Part shown: one piece after another, positions 39,603-47,562 of the stretch
Position numbering within the stretch: the stretch's first letter is position 1
Layout of the letters: each line of letters begins with the position of its first letter
Assembly (NCBI RefSeq): GCF_011927825.1
Contig: NZ_JAATJI010000001.1
Location: forward strand, 1,674,001 to 1,738,000
DNA length: 64,000 nt
From: Polymorphobacter fuscus
GTDB lineage: Bacteria; Pseudomonadota; Alphaproteobacteria; Sphingomonadales; Sphingomonadaceae
Direction: 5' to 3'
Notes under the pieces: generated by a model
The model's input: only the letters and a program-made list of their open reading frames with translations
What the model was told of the DNA's origin: nothing
Database searches by the model: none
Program-made: the position numbers and the translations under genes

Positions 39603-39991
39603 ACGCCCGCCGCAAAATGGGCAAGCGCAACCGCCAGCGTCGGCGAAAGCCGCACCGCGTCCGCGATCAGCGCCCGATGCGGGGTCGCGTCAGTCATCAG
39701 GCCGCCGCTGAAGTCGATATCAAATTCGGTGCGGCAAGGCCCGAGTTCATGCCGGATAGCGAGATAGGACTTTATCGCCATGTCCTCGACAGTCGCAGCC
39801 GGGACTCGCATCAGCCTCAACATCACCTCGTCGGCACGTTCGACCAGGCCGCGCCATTCCGGGTTGTCGGCTTCGCCGTCGAGAGCAGAATAGGTCCGCA
39901 CTGATTCAACCCATTGCGGAAAGAGCGCCGCCACAGTGTCGCCAGCGACAGTGGAGCAGGCGGATTCCGCCCGTAGTGAGGTGTTAGCCAT
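39599..39991 (-). CDS. Hypothetical protein, element left end
   Basis: 130 residues, mostly helical (WVESVRTYSALDGEADNPEW, EDMAIKSYLAIRHELG, LIADAVRLSPTLAVALAHFA). ATG preceded by GGGGAAAC. Coupled to the next gene by a 4-bp overlap. Divergent from the RHH gene across 86 bp. Function not recognised; in such elements similar acidic helical proteins are often cargo of unknown role. Confidence 0.6.
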   Translation of the reverse strand: MANTSLRAESACSTVAGDTVAALFPQWVESVRTYSALDGEADNPEWRGLVERADEVMLRLMRVPAATVEDMAIKSYLAIRHELGPCRTEFDIDFSGGLMTDATPHRALIADAVRLSPTLAVALAHFAAGV

Positions 39992-40077
39992 TTTAGTTTC
40001 CCCGCGACATTTGAAGTTAGAGCCGGATCGAGAGCCCTAACTTTCGCCCCGCTCGCAATCGTGCTACCACGGATGAA

Positions 40078-40266
40078 ATGACCGAACAAGAAACTTTGCT
40101 AGCACGGAAACGCGGCCCAAAGCCGACTGGTAAGGGTGTGCAAGTAGTCGTGAGGTTACAGCCGGCGCAGCTTGCCGCGCTAGACCTGTGGGCAGCGGCT
40201 CAGGCGGATTCGCCATCGCGACCAGAGGCTGTGCGGCGGATCATCGGCAAAGCTTTGGTCGTCTAG
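40078..40266 (+). CDS. Ribbon-helix-helix domain protein
   Basis: 62 residues. A basic N-terminal arm (RKRGPKPTGKG) leads into the RHH pattern VQVVVRLQPAQLAALDLWAA then SRPEAVRRIIGKAL. RHH dimers bind DNA through the beta ribbon (VVVRLQ). It is probably a small repressor for the divergent genes or a partition-like protein. It is the first of a plus-strand group of three small genes. Confidence 0.75.
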   Translation: MTEQETLLARKRGPKPTGKGVQVVVRLQPAQLAALDLWAAAQADSPSRPEAVRRIIGKALVV

Positions 40267-40368
40267 TCTAGCCTACCCTAAATGCGATTTAGAATGACCT
40301 CGCCAACAATTTTCGCGCGGCAAGCGGTTATCCTGTAAATTCACCGGCAATATTATTCGGAGCAGATT

Positions 40369-40614
40369 ATGCAAAATTCTGTGACCCCGGAGCGATTAAA
40401 AGAGTTGCGGTCACGCTTTGCCGGCAACTTATCTGCCGATGATGCGATGGCAACTTTAGCGGCGGCAGGGCGCGACCAGGATATGCCGCCAATCTTACGC
40501 ATGCACACAGCGATGGCTATTTTGGATTTAAATACAGGCCGCTCGGTCCAAAGCACAATGGCCCGGTTCAGGCGGGCGGTTGGCTTGGACCCTGAAAAAC
40601 GTCCAAAACCATGA
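40369..40614 (+). CDS. Hypothetical protein, element cargo
   Basis: 81 residues, start preceded by GGAG with 6-base spacing. Helical: PERLKELRSRFAGNLSADDA and HTAMAILDLNTGRSVQSTMARF. No family recognised. Its stop overlaps the next start by 4 bp, so it forms a pair with the lipoprotein-like gene. Confidence 0.6.
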   Translation: MQNSVTPERLKELRSRFAGNLSADDAMATLAAAGRDQDMPPILRMHTAMAILDLNTGRSVQSTMARFRRAVGLDPEKRPKP

Positions 40615-40886
40615 GCAGGTGCCGGGCCGCTGTAATCACAGCCATGGTAATTGTTCCCGCTTGCTCCCCATCTGCGGACTGGAAAGCATGGGTGTACCCT
40701 GACAAAAACAACCTTGCCGTCTCGCAGACGATCGGGCCGTTTCAGACATTCGAGGCCTGCCAACAATCGGCGATCAATGCGACGCGCTTGATGCCCGATC
40801 CGGACAGCGCCGACTATGAGTGCGGCTTCAAGTGCGAACCTCACCCGACGTTTAGCGGAAACGTTTGTGAGGAAACCCGAAAATGA
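40611..40886 (+). CDS. Small lipoprotein-like protein, element cargo
   Basis: 91 residues. The start MSRCRAAVITAMVIVPAC fits a short lipoprotein signal with lipobox VPAC at about residue 18, giving a mature protein of about 73 residues with Cys pairs (FEACQQS, YECGFKCEPHP, NVCEE), probably disulphide-bonded outside the cytoplasm. WKAWVYPDKNN and IGPFQTFEACQQSA resemble small phage or plasmid lipoproteins. Could be a surface or superinfection factor; that is inference. Confidence 0.6.
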   Translation: MSRCRAAVITAMVIVPACSPSADWKAWVYPDKNNLAVSQTIGPFQTFEACQQSAINATRLMPDPDSADYECGFKCEPHPTFSGNVCEETRK

Positions 40887-40930
40887 AATGGCGGCCGCGA
40901 CGGTCGTTGGAAGGCGTCGCCAGCGGCTAA

Positions 40931-41602
40931 CTAGGCCGCCATCGCAACCAAGTTCCGCACCGTCGTAGGGTGCCAATCCCCGCCGCGAGCCGTCCGAATG
41001 CCGCGAGCGTTCAGGGCCGCCGCAATCGCACGAAGCGATGTCGCGCCGCTTGCCTCAATCTGGCGAACGATCGGCAGCACGTTGGCAGCGAAGGCAACGG
41101 CGGCCCGGTGGTTGCTATCCGATCCCAACGCCTGCGCTTCGCCAAGGTTGGTACGGTTGCCCAGCTTTACGCCCTGCGCCTTTTTGGCCGCCAGCGCGGA
41201 CTTGGTCCGCTCCGAAATGAGCGCCCGCTCTTTTTCGGCAAGGGCAGCATAGAGGTGGAGAACAAACGGGTCGGTGTCGGCACCAAGTTCAGCAACGACG
41301 AACGGCACGCGCTGCGCCATCAGGCCGCTGATAAAGTGGACGTCGCGCGACAGGCGATCAAGCTTGGCAACCAGGACCGCGCCGCCAGCCTTGCGCGCTG
41401 CGGCCAATGCGGCGGCCAACTGCGGACGGCGCTCCAAGGCGTCACCGCCCTTGCCAGTCTCGACCTCGACATATTCGGCGATGACTTCGCAGCCCTCTGC
41501 GTCGGCGAACCGGCGAAGCATTTCGCGCTGCGCTTCGATTCCAAGGCCCGAACGCCCCTGCGCTTGTGTCGAAACCCGGATGTATGAAACCAGCGTTTTC
41601 AT
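40931..41602 (-). CDS. Serine recombinase/resolvase
   Basis: 223 residues. The resolvase catalytic start is [20 protein letters not shown] with Ser11, then [19 protein letters not shown] and [21 protein letters not shown] with the E helix. A short C-terminal HTH contains [27 protein letters not shown]. It could resolve dimers or invert DNA. The start at 41602 is preceded by GGGGA. It is separated from the operon and has its own promoter and palindrome. Having both a serine and a tyrosine recombinase in so small an element is notable. Confidence 0.9.
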   Translation of the reverse strand: MKTLVSYIRVSTQAQGRSGLGIEAQREMLRRFADAEGCEVIAEYVEVETGKGGDALERRPQLAAALAAARKAGGAVLVAKLDRLSRDVHFISGLMAQRVPFVVAELGADTDPFVLHLYAALAEKERALISERTKSALAAKKAQGVKLGNRTNLGEAQALGSDSNHRAAVAFAANVLPIVRQIEASGATSLRAIAAALNARGIRTARGGDWHPTTVRNLVAMAA

Positions 41603-41618
41603 CGTCTCGTCCCCATGT

Positions 41619-41633
41619 GTATAATCACTATAC
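41619..41633. promoter_or_regulatory. Palindrome over the -10 of the serine recombinase gene
   Basis: GTATA-atcac-TATAC lies just upstream of the recombinase. On the minus strand TTGTGC and TATAGT, 16 bp apart, form a plausible promoter, and the palindrome covers its -10. It could be an autoregulatory or recombination site. Confidence 0.45.
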
Positions 41634-41717
41634 GGATGTATTGAGATTGCACAAGAGGCTATCGGCATCATTGTATCCTTGCGTAACGATTTTGTTTCCC
41701 GCCCATGTCGCGCCCGA

Positions 41718-42041
41718 TCACGACAGAGCGTCTCGACAATCTTTCGCCAGCAACCGCATCAGCCGCCGCAACTCGATTGCCTCGCGCGATCGTCGACCAT
41801 GCTTCCAGGCATTGCGGTTGCCCTTCGGCGCTCCCGGATTAAGCCCGCCGTGAATCCGACAGCGCCCGTTCGGCATGGCCGGCGACTGACACAACGTCCC
41901 CCGCCGGGTCGACGCCAAGCAACGGGGTGACGCCCTCAGGCGATCGGCCGGGCTCGTGGGATTGTCCGATGCTATTTCCGGCACCCCCTCCCCCGGTGAC
42001 GTTTCCGACGATAGCTTGTCCGCCTGCATGAACGTGCACAT
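41718..42041 (-). CDS. HGGxxxGAPKGNxNAxKHG-type protein, overlaps its neighbour
   Basis: 107 residues. Contains [21 protein letters not shown] then [21 protein letters not shown], a known short motif family of mobile elements with four Cys/His that may bind zinc. The first 67 codons lie in another frame inside the upstream gene (41839-42615). An internal start near residue 5 is possible. It is the last gene of the operon. Confidence 0.65.
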   Translation of the reverse strand: MCTFMQADKLSSETSPGEGVPEIASDNPTSPADRLRASPRCLASTRRGTLCQSPAMPNGRCRIHGGLNPGAPKGNRNAWKHGRRSREAIELRRLMRLLAKDCRDALS

Positions 42042-42615
42042 GTTCTACCCTCACTGTTTGTTCGCCGCCGCGCTTCAGCTTGGCCAGCGCCTCCATTTGC
42101 GCCGTCGTCGCCCTCAGCAGGCGCAGCGCCACCGATGCCGCCACTTCCAGGTTCGCAATGTCGGTGGCTTGCTTGGCCCGCGCCAGCATCACCAGCGCCA
42201 TATCGTTCGCCGCATAGAGCGTTGCCGCCGCCATCGCCTCGACCTCATTGGCCGGTTCATATCCGTCGACAAATGCGAGCGCGGCGTTGATCTCTTGCTG
42301 GCTAGCTTGCGTCGACGGCCCGTCCCCTTGATGCGCTCGCAGGCACACAGAGAGCCTGCCCATGATGTGCGACGCAAACTCGGGCGATGATGTACCGAAC
42401 GCGTCCATTGCCCGCGCGCTAAACCCGTTTGTATCGTCATGCGTAGCCGACATGACGTTGCCAGTCAGTTCGATGTTAAAGCGCCGCTTGCGCTTCAGCA
42501 CACTGCCAGCGGCTACGGCAATTGCCTTCCGCTCGTCGCTATCTGGCACGCGCGGCGATACGGGCACCGGAGCGGGAGCCGCCGGCAGTTTCCGTTTCCT
42601 AGTCGCCATTCGCAT
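41839..42615 (-). CDS. Hypothetical mobile-element protein (Gly-rich C-terminus)
   Basis: 258 residues. Basic start (RKRKLPAAPAPVPVSPRVPD), a helical middle (EVEAMAAATLYAANDMALVM, ANLEVAASVALRLLRATTAQ) and a tail [18 protein letters not shown] of a recurrent alphaproteobacterial mobile-element family. The C-terminal 67 codons overlap the HGG-motif gene in another frame; both products keep recognisable motifs there. Function unknown. Confidence 0.7.
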   Translation of the reverse strand: MRMATRKRKLPAAPAPVPVSPRVPDSDERKAIAVAAGSVLKRKRRFNIELTGNVMSATHDDTNGFSARAMDAFGTSSPEFASHIMGRLSVCLRAHQGDGPSTQASQQEINAALAFVDGYEPANEVEAMAAATLYAANDMALVMLARAKQATDIANLEVAASVALRLLRATTAQMEALAKLKRGGEQTVRVEHVHVHAGGQAIVGNVTGGGGAGNSIGQSHEPGRSPEGVTPLLGVDPAGDVVSVAGHAERALSDSRRA

Positions 42616-42799
42616 TTCCTTTCAGTTTCACGGACTGGGGGAGCCGCCGCGCGGCATGATCGACGCCCGACAGAGCGCGACGGCTGGTGCGTGCAGATAG
42701 GTCAGTTAGGGCAGATAGGCCCCGTGGCCGACTGGAACGCCCGCTAACCGGCGCTATCTGACCTATCTGCACTAACTGCACGGGGGTATCGTCCGTCAT
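42599..42799 (-). CDS. Small hypothetical protein encoded across iteron-like repeats
   Basis: 66 residues from an ATG that overlaps the stop of the DUF3987 gene (ATGA). The protein opens MTDDTPVQLVQIGQIA and later has LSALTDLSARTSRRA; both segments mirror the 9-bp repeats below it. It overlaps the downstream gene start by 17 bp. It may be real, or the open frame may just follow from the 9-bp (3-codon) repeats. Confidence 0.45.
   Translation of the reverse strand: MTDDTPVQLVQIGQIAPVSGRSSRPRGLSALTDLSARTSRRALSGVDHAARRLPQSVKLKGNANGD
42692..42780. repeat. Six 9-bp iteron-like repeats in two inverted triplets
   Basis: Left triplet, plus strand: TGCAGATAG, GTCAGTTAG, GGCAGATAG in perfect tandem at 42692-42718. 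Right triplet at 42754-42780 reads CTATCTGAC, CTATCTGCA, CTAACTGCA, the same consensus (NNCAGWTAG) inverted. A 35-bp spacer lies between. They sit next to the replication genes, so they may be an origin or the binding site of a replication protein. Confidence 0.65.
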
Positions 42800-44310
42800 T
42801 CTTGCGCCCCCCGGTCGAGAGTGTGGACGAGCGGATTGACCATGTAGTTTTTCGGAGCGCGGCCCGGCGTGTCGCCAGCGCGTTGCCCCGTGAACGTCAA
42901 CCAATCCGCGTCGACCAGGACCTTTGTTGCCGCGTCGATTGCCGCCTCGTCGCGTAAGCCGGGCAGCTTGAGCCGGCGGAGCGCGCTAAGGTTGATCGAT
43001 CGGCTTTGATTATCGACAATCCACCGCGCCATTGTCGCGGCGTTGCGCTCAGGCAGAGGCAACACGGCATCGCCAAACACCCGGAGCGCCATCGGCTTTG
43101 CATAACTGTCTGCGAAGGTGCAGGCCGTCGCCACATGGCATAGCGCAATCGACTGAGGCTCAGGCCCGCCCCATTCCGCCCAATCGAGCATTTGCAGCAC
43201 CATCGCAATTCGCAAAACAGCGCCAGTCAGCTTGCCGACGAAGCCCTTGTAGAGCGCGCCGCCGTCATGGGCGCAGGCCTTGTTTGCCGCCGTCCAACGG
43301 TCGAACGCGTCCGCTGCGTCGTCATCGAGCGGCAAGATTAAGGAACATGGGTGCCCACTCTCACTGACGCTCATAGGCAGCGCGACAAGCCTTCGCAGCA
43401 TCACCGGCCACAAGGATTCGTCGGAGTGCGGACGAGGCCGCTTCTGCGGCATAGGGCGAGGCCAGACCCACAGAAACCGGGCCGCCAAGCCGTCGTCATC
43501 GCCCGCCAATACGATCGACCCTAGCTTGTCCGGCTGGATGCCTCCGAGAACAGACACGCCATTGAACGGGATCACCAGCGGCGCATCAGCGCCCTTGCGA
43601 TCGACAACAAGCGGACGCCCGCCATACGCTTCTAGCCACTGCGTCCGACCGCCAGGCGAATATCGCTCGAAACTCTGAAACCAGCCGGTGAGTTCGTCGC
43701 GATAACAGACCAGGCGGCGATTGGTGAACATGATTGCCGCGATGCCTTCCGGCGTGGCGTCCTGTGTCATCAGACGAGGCCGCTGCGGCTTGGCTGGTGC
43801 AACCGCAGACTGCGGCATGACCGGGACAGAGTGCCCGCATTTATTGGCATCCTTCACCGTCGCGGCCCATGCGTCATGTTCAAGCTTGGCCGTCAGTTCG
43901 TCGGTTTCCCAGCGGCGCAGATCGTCTGCGTAGCCCGGTGCAAGGTCGCGCTCGATATCGCGCAAAGGTTCGACAATGGCACCGAGTGCCGGGCTCTTGT
44001 TCGATGACGGATCACCGACCGCGCCAATCCACAAGATTGACGATTCGTACCAGGACACCCCACGAAACGGCTGCACCTTGCGAGCGCCGCCGATTGTTGC
44101 CGCCGCTACTGACAACATCGCCGAAGCCACATAATCGACGGGTGCCCCAGCGCCGTCCGCATACTCTCTGGCAATCTGCCAAAGGCGTTCCGAGAATAGA
44201 TCGGTCGGGAACGCGGGAGGCTCCCGACGCCCGGCCGACAGCACCGACATATCGGGCACCGGGTTAACCGGCGCTGCGGCCTCAAAGGCTCGCGCGGCTG
44301 CGTTGCTCAT
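42796..44310 (-). CDS. DUF3987 domain protein (helicase/primase partner)
   Basis: 504 residues. WIGAVGDPSSNKSPALGAI is a Walker A-like loop near residue 100, with VCYRDELTGWFQSFERYSPG downstream, both typical of the DUF3987/YfjI family, which replaces or assists replicative helicase in mobile elements. Coupled to the primase by a 4-bp overlap at 44307-44310. This argues for autonomous replication of the element. Confidence 0.85.
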   Translation of the reverse strand: MSNAAARAFEAAAPVNPVPDMSVLSAGRREPPAFPTDLFSERLWQIAREYADGAGAPVDYVASAMLSVAAATIGGARKVQPFRGVSWYESSILWIGAVGDPSSNKSPALGAIVEPLRDIERDLAPGYADDLRRWETDELTAKLEHDAWAATVKDANKCGHSVPVMPQSAVAPAKPQRPRLMTQDATPEGIAAIMFTNRRLVCYRDELTGWFQSFERYSPGGRTQWLEAYGGRPLVVDRKGADAPLVIPFNGVSVLGGIQPDKLGSIVLAGDDDGLAARFLWVWPRPMPQKRPRPHSDESLWPVMLRRLVALPMSVSESGHPCSLILPLDDDAADAFDRWTAANKACAHDGGALYKGFVGKLTGAVLRIAMVLQMLDWAEWGGPEPQSIALCHVATACTFADSYAKPMALRVFGDAVLPLPERNAATMARWIVDNQSRSINLSALRRLKLPGLRDEAAIDAATKVLVDADWLTFTGQRAGDTPGRAPKNYMVNPLVHTLDRGAQE

Positions 44311-45266
44311 TTGCGAATATTCCTCAACTCGTCGTTGAAATCGGCAAAGGCGGCATCCGGAAACATCGTCCGGACCTCCAAGCCCTTGCCGGTAAAGGCT
44401 GCGGCTGCGGCGTCGACAGCGGCCCGCCCCGGCGCGTTGTTGTCGCCCGCCAGCGTGACCACCCGGACGCTATCGGGCAGTTCAAGCAGCGGCATGACTG
44501 AAGTGCCCATGGCCACCCATACGGGCACGGCAGGCAGGCATTGCGACAGCGTTAGCCCGTCCTCAGGGCCTTCGCAGACAATGACATGATCGGTTGCCGG
44601 CGGCCCAAGCCGGAGCGCGCAACCGATGATGCGGCCAAGGCTGCGCTTGGGGTTCGACATGGGGAATTTGCCCCGGCCGTGCGGATCAATAAACACCCGC
44701 TGCACCCCGACAACTTGCCCGGCCACGTCCTGAACAGCGCAGATCATCGCGGGCCGGTTGGCGCTGCATTCGCCTGTTTCGTAGTCCTTCCAAAACCATG
44801 TCGAGGCGTAGCGGATCGACCAGGGCGCTTGCATGACGATGCCGCGATGCCGGAGGTAGTATTCGGCCGGCGTCGAGGGCGTGCCTATGGCAGAGGCCCA
44901 TAGCGCCTTGGCGTCGGCAATCTTGGCGAGACGTTCGGCACTGTCAGCCACCACGGCCGCTTGACGTGTCACAGGATCGACCGCCGGCCACTCGCCAGCG
45001 CCAAGCCAGCGCGCCGCGTCGAGGAACGACAGGCCTTCGCTCTGCATCACGAAGCGCACTACGTCACCATTCGCGCCGCAGCCGAAGCAATGGAACATGC
45101 CCTTGTCATCGTTGACGCCGAACGAGGGCGTCCGTTCGTCATGGAACGGACACAGGCCGACCAGCTCGCGACCGACACGCCGAAGCTTCACCCGGCGGCC
45201 GACAACATCGGCAAGCGACACGCTTGCCTTGAGGGCGTCGATATCGATACGTTGCAGCGGACTCAT
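44307..45266 (-). CDS. CHC2 zinc-finger/Toprim primase
   Basis: 319 residues from MSPLQRIDIDALKASVSLAD. A DnaG-type zinc finger is formed by C39, H42, C60 and C63 (VGLCPFHDERTPSFGV, GMFHCFGCGANGDVV). A Toprim domain follows with VIVCEGPEDGLTLSQ (Glu) and later TLAGDNNAPGRAA (Asp). It makes primers for the element. It lacks the C-terminal helicase-binding domain of host DnaG, as usual for element primases. The start overlaps the upstream gene (ATGA). Confidence 0.92.
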   Translation of the reverse strand: MSPLQRIDIDALKASVSLADVVGRRVKLRRVGRELVGLCPFHDERTPSFGVNDDKGMFHCFGCGANGDVVRFVMQSEGLSFLDAARWLGAGEWPAVDPVTRQAAVVADSAERLAKIADAKALWASAIGTPSTPAEYYLRHRGIVMQAPWSIRYASTWFWKDYETGECSANRPAMICAVQDVAGQVVGVQRVFIDPHGRGKFPMSNPKRSLGRIIGCALRLGPPATDHVIVCEGPEDGLTLSQCLPAVPVWVAMGTSVMPLLELPDSVRVVTLAGDNNAPGRAAVDAAAAAFTGKGLEVRTMFPDAAFADFNDELRNIRK

Positions 45267-45643
45267 GGCTGCACCGCCTTCAGTGCCCGCCTGTGCAGAG
45301 CATCCAGCCACGACGCTTGCCGCTCCGAAGGCGCGGCGCGCTGGCTGTCGATCGACCGTATGAAGTCGCGCTCCCGGCTGGTGAACAGATCAATGCAATC
45401 GCGGCACAGCGTTACTTTGCGCTTCCAGTTAGGCTCAAGCGCCACCGGCAGCGAACGCCACCCAGCCGACAACATAGGCCGCCGGACGGCCGCAACAGCC
45501 TGCCCCGCCGTGAGCCCATACCGACCGGCTATCGCTTCGATACGGCCTTCGGCCGCAGCCCGCTCAGGACCACAGACGCTGTCACGATGTGCAAGCAACT
45601 TGCCGACGCGTGCGGCGTCATCCGTGCTGAGACCAGCGCTCAT
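45263..45643 (-). CDS. Hypothetical protein of the element operon
   Basis: 126 residues from MSAGLSTDDAARVGKLLAH. RIEAIAGRYGLTAGQAVAAV may be a helix-turn-helix-like or UBA-like segment; a Cys pair in KVTLCRDCIDLF could bind zinc. Both ends overlap neighbours by 4 bp. No family recognised. Confidence 0.65.
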   Translation of the reverse strand: MSAGLSTDDAARVGKLLAHRDSVCGPERAAAEGRIEAIAGRYGLTAGQAVAAVRRPMLSAGWRSLPVALEPNWKRKVTLCRDCIDLFTSRERDFIRSIDSQRAAPSERQASWLDALHRRALKAVQP

Positions 45644-45963
45644 GCGGCACCAGGAAGCGGAGCCGGCGCACTTGACGTAACGCGGGTGCGGTCGATGAAC
45701 GGCAACCCGCGCTCTTTCGCAAGGCGCTTGGCTTCGGACATTGACTTGACCGGGCAGATATAGCCCGAGACTTTGCCGATCGTGCCGCGCCCAAGCTGGA
45801 ATTCGTACCAGACAAACGCGTAGGGAGAGCCGTTCGCAAAGACGCCCTCTCTGGCTTCGATGACGATCCCCCGGCGCACTTGTCGAGGAAGCCGCACAAC
45901 GACGCCAGCGGACCAATCGTCCGGCGTGTCGGCTGCGAAGTAATCGCTAGGCCCCTTGTTCAT
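45640..45963 (-). CDS. Hypothetical protein of the element operon
   Basis: 107 residues from MNKGPSDYFAADTPDDWSAG. A beta-rich body (GVVVRLPRQVRRGIVIEARE, YAFVWYEFQLGRGTIGKVSG) with a helical tail SEAKRLAKERGLPFID. It could be a small nucleic-acid-binding or anti-defence protein, but no family is recognised. 4-bp overlaps at both ends. Confidence 0.6.
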   Translation of the reverse strand: MNKGPSDYFAADTPDDWSAGVVVRLPRQVRRGIVIEAREGVFANGSPYAFVWYEFQLGRGTIGKVSGYICPVKSMSEAKRLAKERGLPFIDRTRVTSSAPAPLPGAA

Positions 45964-46181
45964 TTGGAGCCCTCCCGTTGTGGGAGTGCGCCGCGCTTTT
46001 GCTGCAACCAAAGGCCCCGCGCCGCTACCAGCCGATCGTGGAAATGTTGCGCCGCGCTGCGCTCTGCGGTATCGAGATTGGCAGGAAAGCTGGCGAGCAT
46101 ATTCTTAACCATTCCGGCCCGGTTCACTGTCAAAAGTGGCCGGGCCGCTACGTTTTGGGGCGTCCCCCTTTCAGCGTCCAC
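45960..46181 (-). CDS. Small hypothetical protein of the element operon
   Basis: 73 residues from a GTG lying directly after the TAG of the AlpA-like gene. Basic, helical (LDTAERSAAQHFHDRLVAAR, GLWLQQKRGALPQREGSK). No family recognised. Its stop overlaps the next start (ATGA). Confidence 0.5.
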   Translation of the reverse strand: MDAERGTPQNVAARPLLTVNRAGMVKNMLASFPANLDTAERSAAQHFHDRLVAARGLWLQQKRGALPQREGSK

Positions 46182-46430
46182 CTACGCTGCAAGGTTTTCG
46201 GACGTGCTGCCAACGGTGCGAGCCGCCATCCATTGGTCAAGATCGGACATGACGTACCGGATTGCTTTGCGGCCGTAGCGGACGAAGCGCGGACCACCGC
46301 CCCGACAGCGCAGGGTTTCCATCGTTGTTGCAGCGAGGCCGCAGTAAGCGGCCGCTTGTTCGGTGTTCAGCGCGGGCCTTGCGCCGGATGGAAGTTCAAC
46401 TGGTAACTTGGGAAAGGCGTTGTCGGACAT
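46182..46430 (-). CDS. AlpA/excisionase-like helix-turn-helix protein
   Basis: 82 residues from MSDNAFPKLPVELPSGA with GGAGA upstream. TEQAAAYCGLAATTMETLR and RYGRKAIRYVMSDLDQWMA form the MerR-like winged HTH of AlpA and Xis proteins. It probably controls excision or activates the replication operon. It stands at the head of the replication part of the operon, 94 bp downstream of the large unknown gene. Confidence 0.85.
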   Translation of the reverse strand: MSDNAFPKLPVELPSGARPALNTEQAAAYCGLAATTMETLRCRGGGPRFVRYGRKAIRYVMSDLDQWMAARTVGSTSENLAA

Positions 46431-46524
46431 GGCAATCTCCCTGCCGCTGTGGAAGGTCAAGTCCAACCACAACAGGGGGAATGCCGGCTCTTTCAGGGAC
46501 CTTGAACGACTAGCTAGCGGACTG

Positions 46525-47562
46525 TCATGGACGGCCCGCCGGGCTGTCAGGTTTTCTTTTCGTCCTAGTGTTCGTGCGGGATGAAGCCGGTGCCAGCGAC
46601 TTTATTGCCCGCGCAATCGAGCGCACTTCGTCCTCAGTCCCTTCCGCAATCCTCACGGCAACGAAGTTGACGGTAGCCGTAGGGTGCTCGATCCAAAGCG
46701 CCCGCGCCTTATCGCGCCAGTCATCGCGGCGCACCGCGTCGGCCCCCTTTTGGCCGGCTGAAAAAATAGGCGCGGCCATGCGCTCGGGCTTTTCCGCCTC
46801 AGCTTTTGCCATTAGGAAACCAGCAAGTGCGGCGCTGTTAGCAAGCTGCCGAACGTGCGCCATCAGCAGGCCGCCACTGTCTGCCCCAAGTTTCGAATGC
46901 AATTCCCAGTACGCCCGGTGCGCCTCCCGCGCTTCGCTTGCAGCATGGACCGCCAGAGGCTTCGACCACCAGTCAACATACGGATTGTCCCAAGCGTCGG
47001 CCGGGTTGTCCGCTCCCATCGATGCTGACGCAATCGCCCTCTCGACAATGTTATCGAAATTGGAACGCTTGGCACCCCTCAACATGCGCGACGTGCCGTA
47101 GAAGGGCAGCGGCACCGGGGGCAGTTCCTGCGTGCCATCAGCGCGGACAACCTTCAGAAACACCAGCTTTGTTTCGGCGTCGTGAGGATGATGGAATCGG
47201 TTATCGGTTTTCTCGGTTTCGACGCGATCGACGGAAATCTTGTCGCCCGGTTGCAGCAATATCGGCTCCGCAGTGTCGTCGGCTAACCCCTTGGCGTCGC
47301 GCAAATGAGCAAGCCCGAAGGCCGCCTCGTTTGGAAACAACAGGCTCGGCCGCGTCCGGCCGCCGTCCCACACACACCACCAGGCGTAAGGCTCCCAGTC
47401 AGGTGGAATTTGTGAATTCCTGAAGTCGACCTCAATTCCCTGCAACACCCCGTAGCGCGCAGGCCCGGCGATGTGCGCCGCCATCGCGGCGTTTTCTCCC
47501 TCCGCAACAACCTTGGCCGTAATTCGGCGAACTGGCCCGGCTGGCACAGACGCCCCTTTCAT
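46525..47562 (-). CDS. Hypothetical protein coupled to the integrase
   Basis: 345 residues. The start overlaps the integrase stop by 4 bp. Trp-rich middle (PPDWEPYAWWCVWDGGRTRP, NPYVDWWSKPLAVHAASEAR) and a basic C-terminal part (DDWRDKARALWIEHPTATVN) like the small DNA-binding tails of mobile-element proteins. It is not a known excisionase, relaxase or primase. Because it is translated with the integrase it may be an integration or exclusion partner, or cargo. Confidence 0.65.
   Translation of the reverse strand: MKGASVPAGPVRRITAKVVAEGENAAMAAHIAGPARYGVLQGIEVDFRNSQIPPDWEPYAWWCVWDGGRTRPSLLFPNEAAFGLAHLRDAKGLADDTAEPILLQPGDKISVDRVETEKTDNRFHHPHDAETKLVFLKVVRADGTQELPPVPLPFYGTSRMLRGAKRSNFDNIVERAIASASMGADNPADAWDNPYVDWWSKPLAVHAASEAREAHRAYWELHSKLGADSGGLLMAHVRQLANSAALAGFLMAKAEAEKPERMAAPIFSAGQKGADAVRRDDWRDKARALWIEHPTATVNFVAVRIAEGTEDEVRSIARAIKSLAPASSRTNTRTKRKPDSPAGRP

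Noticed and set aside
42691..42781. The six 9-mers considered as a CRISPR-like array
   Set aside because: The units are contiguous without spacers, only 9 bp long and inverted in two blocks; no cas genes are present.
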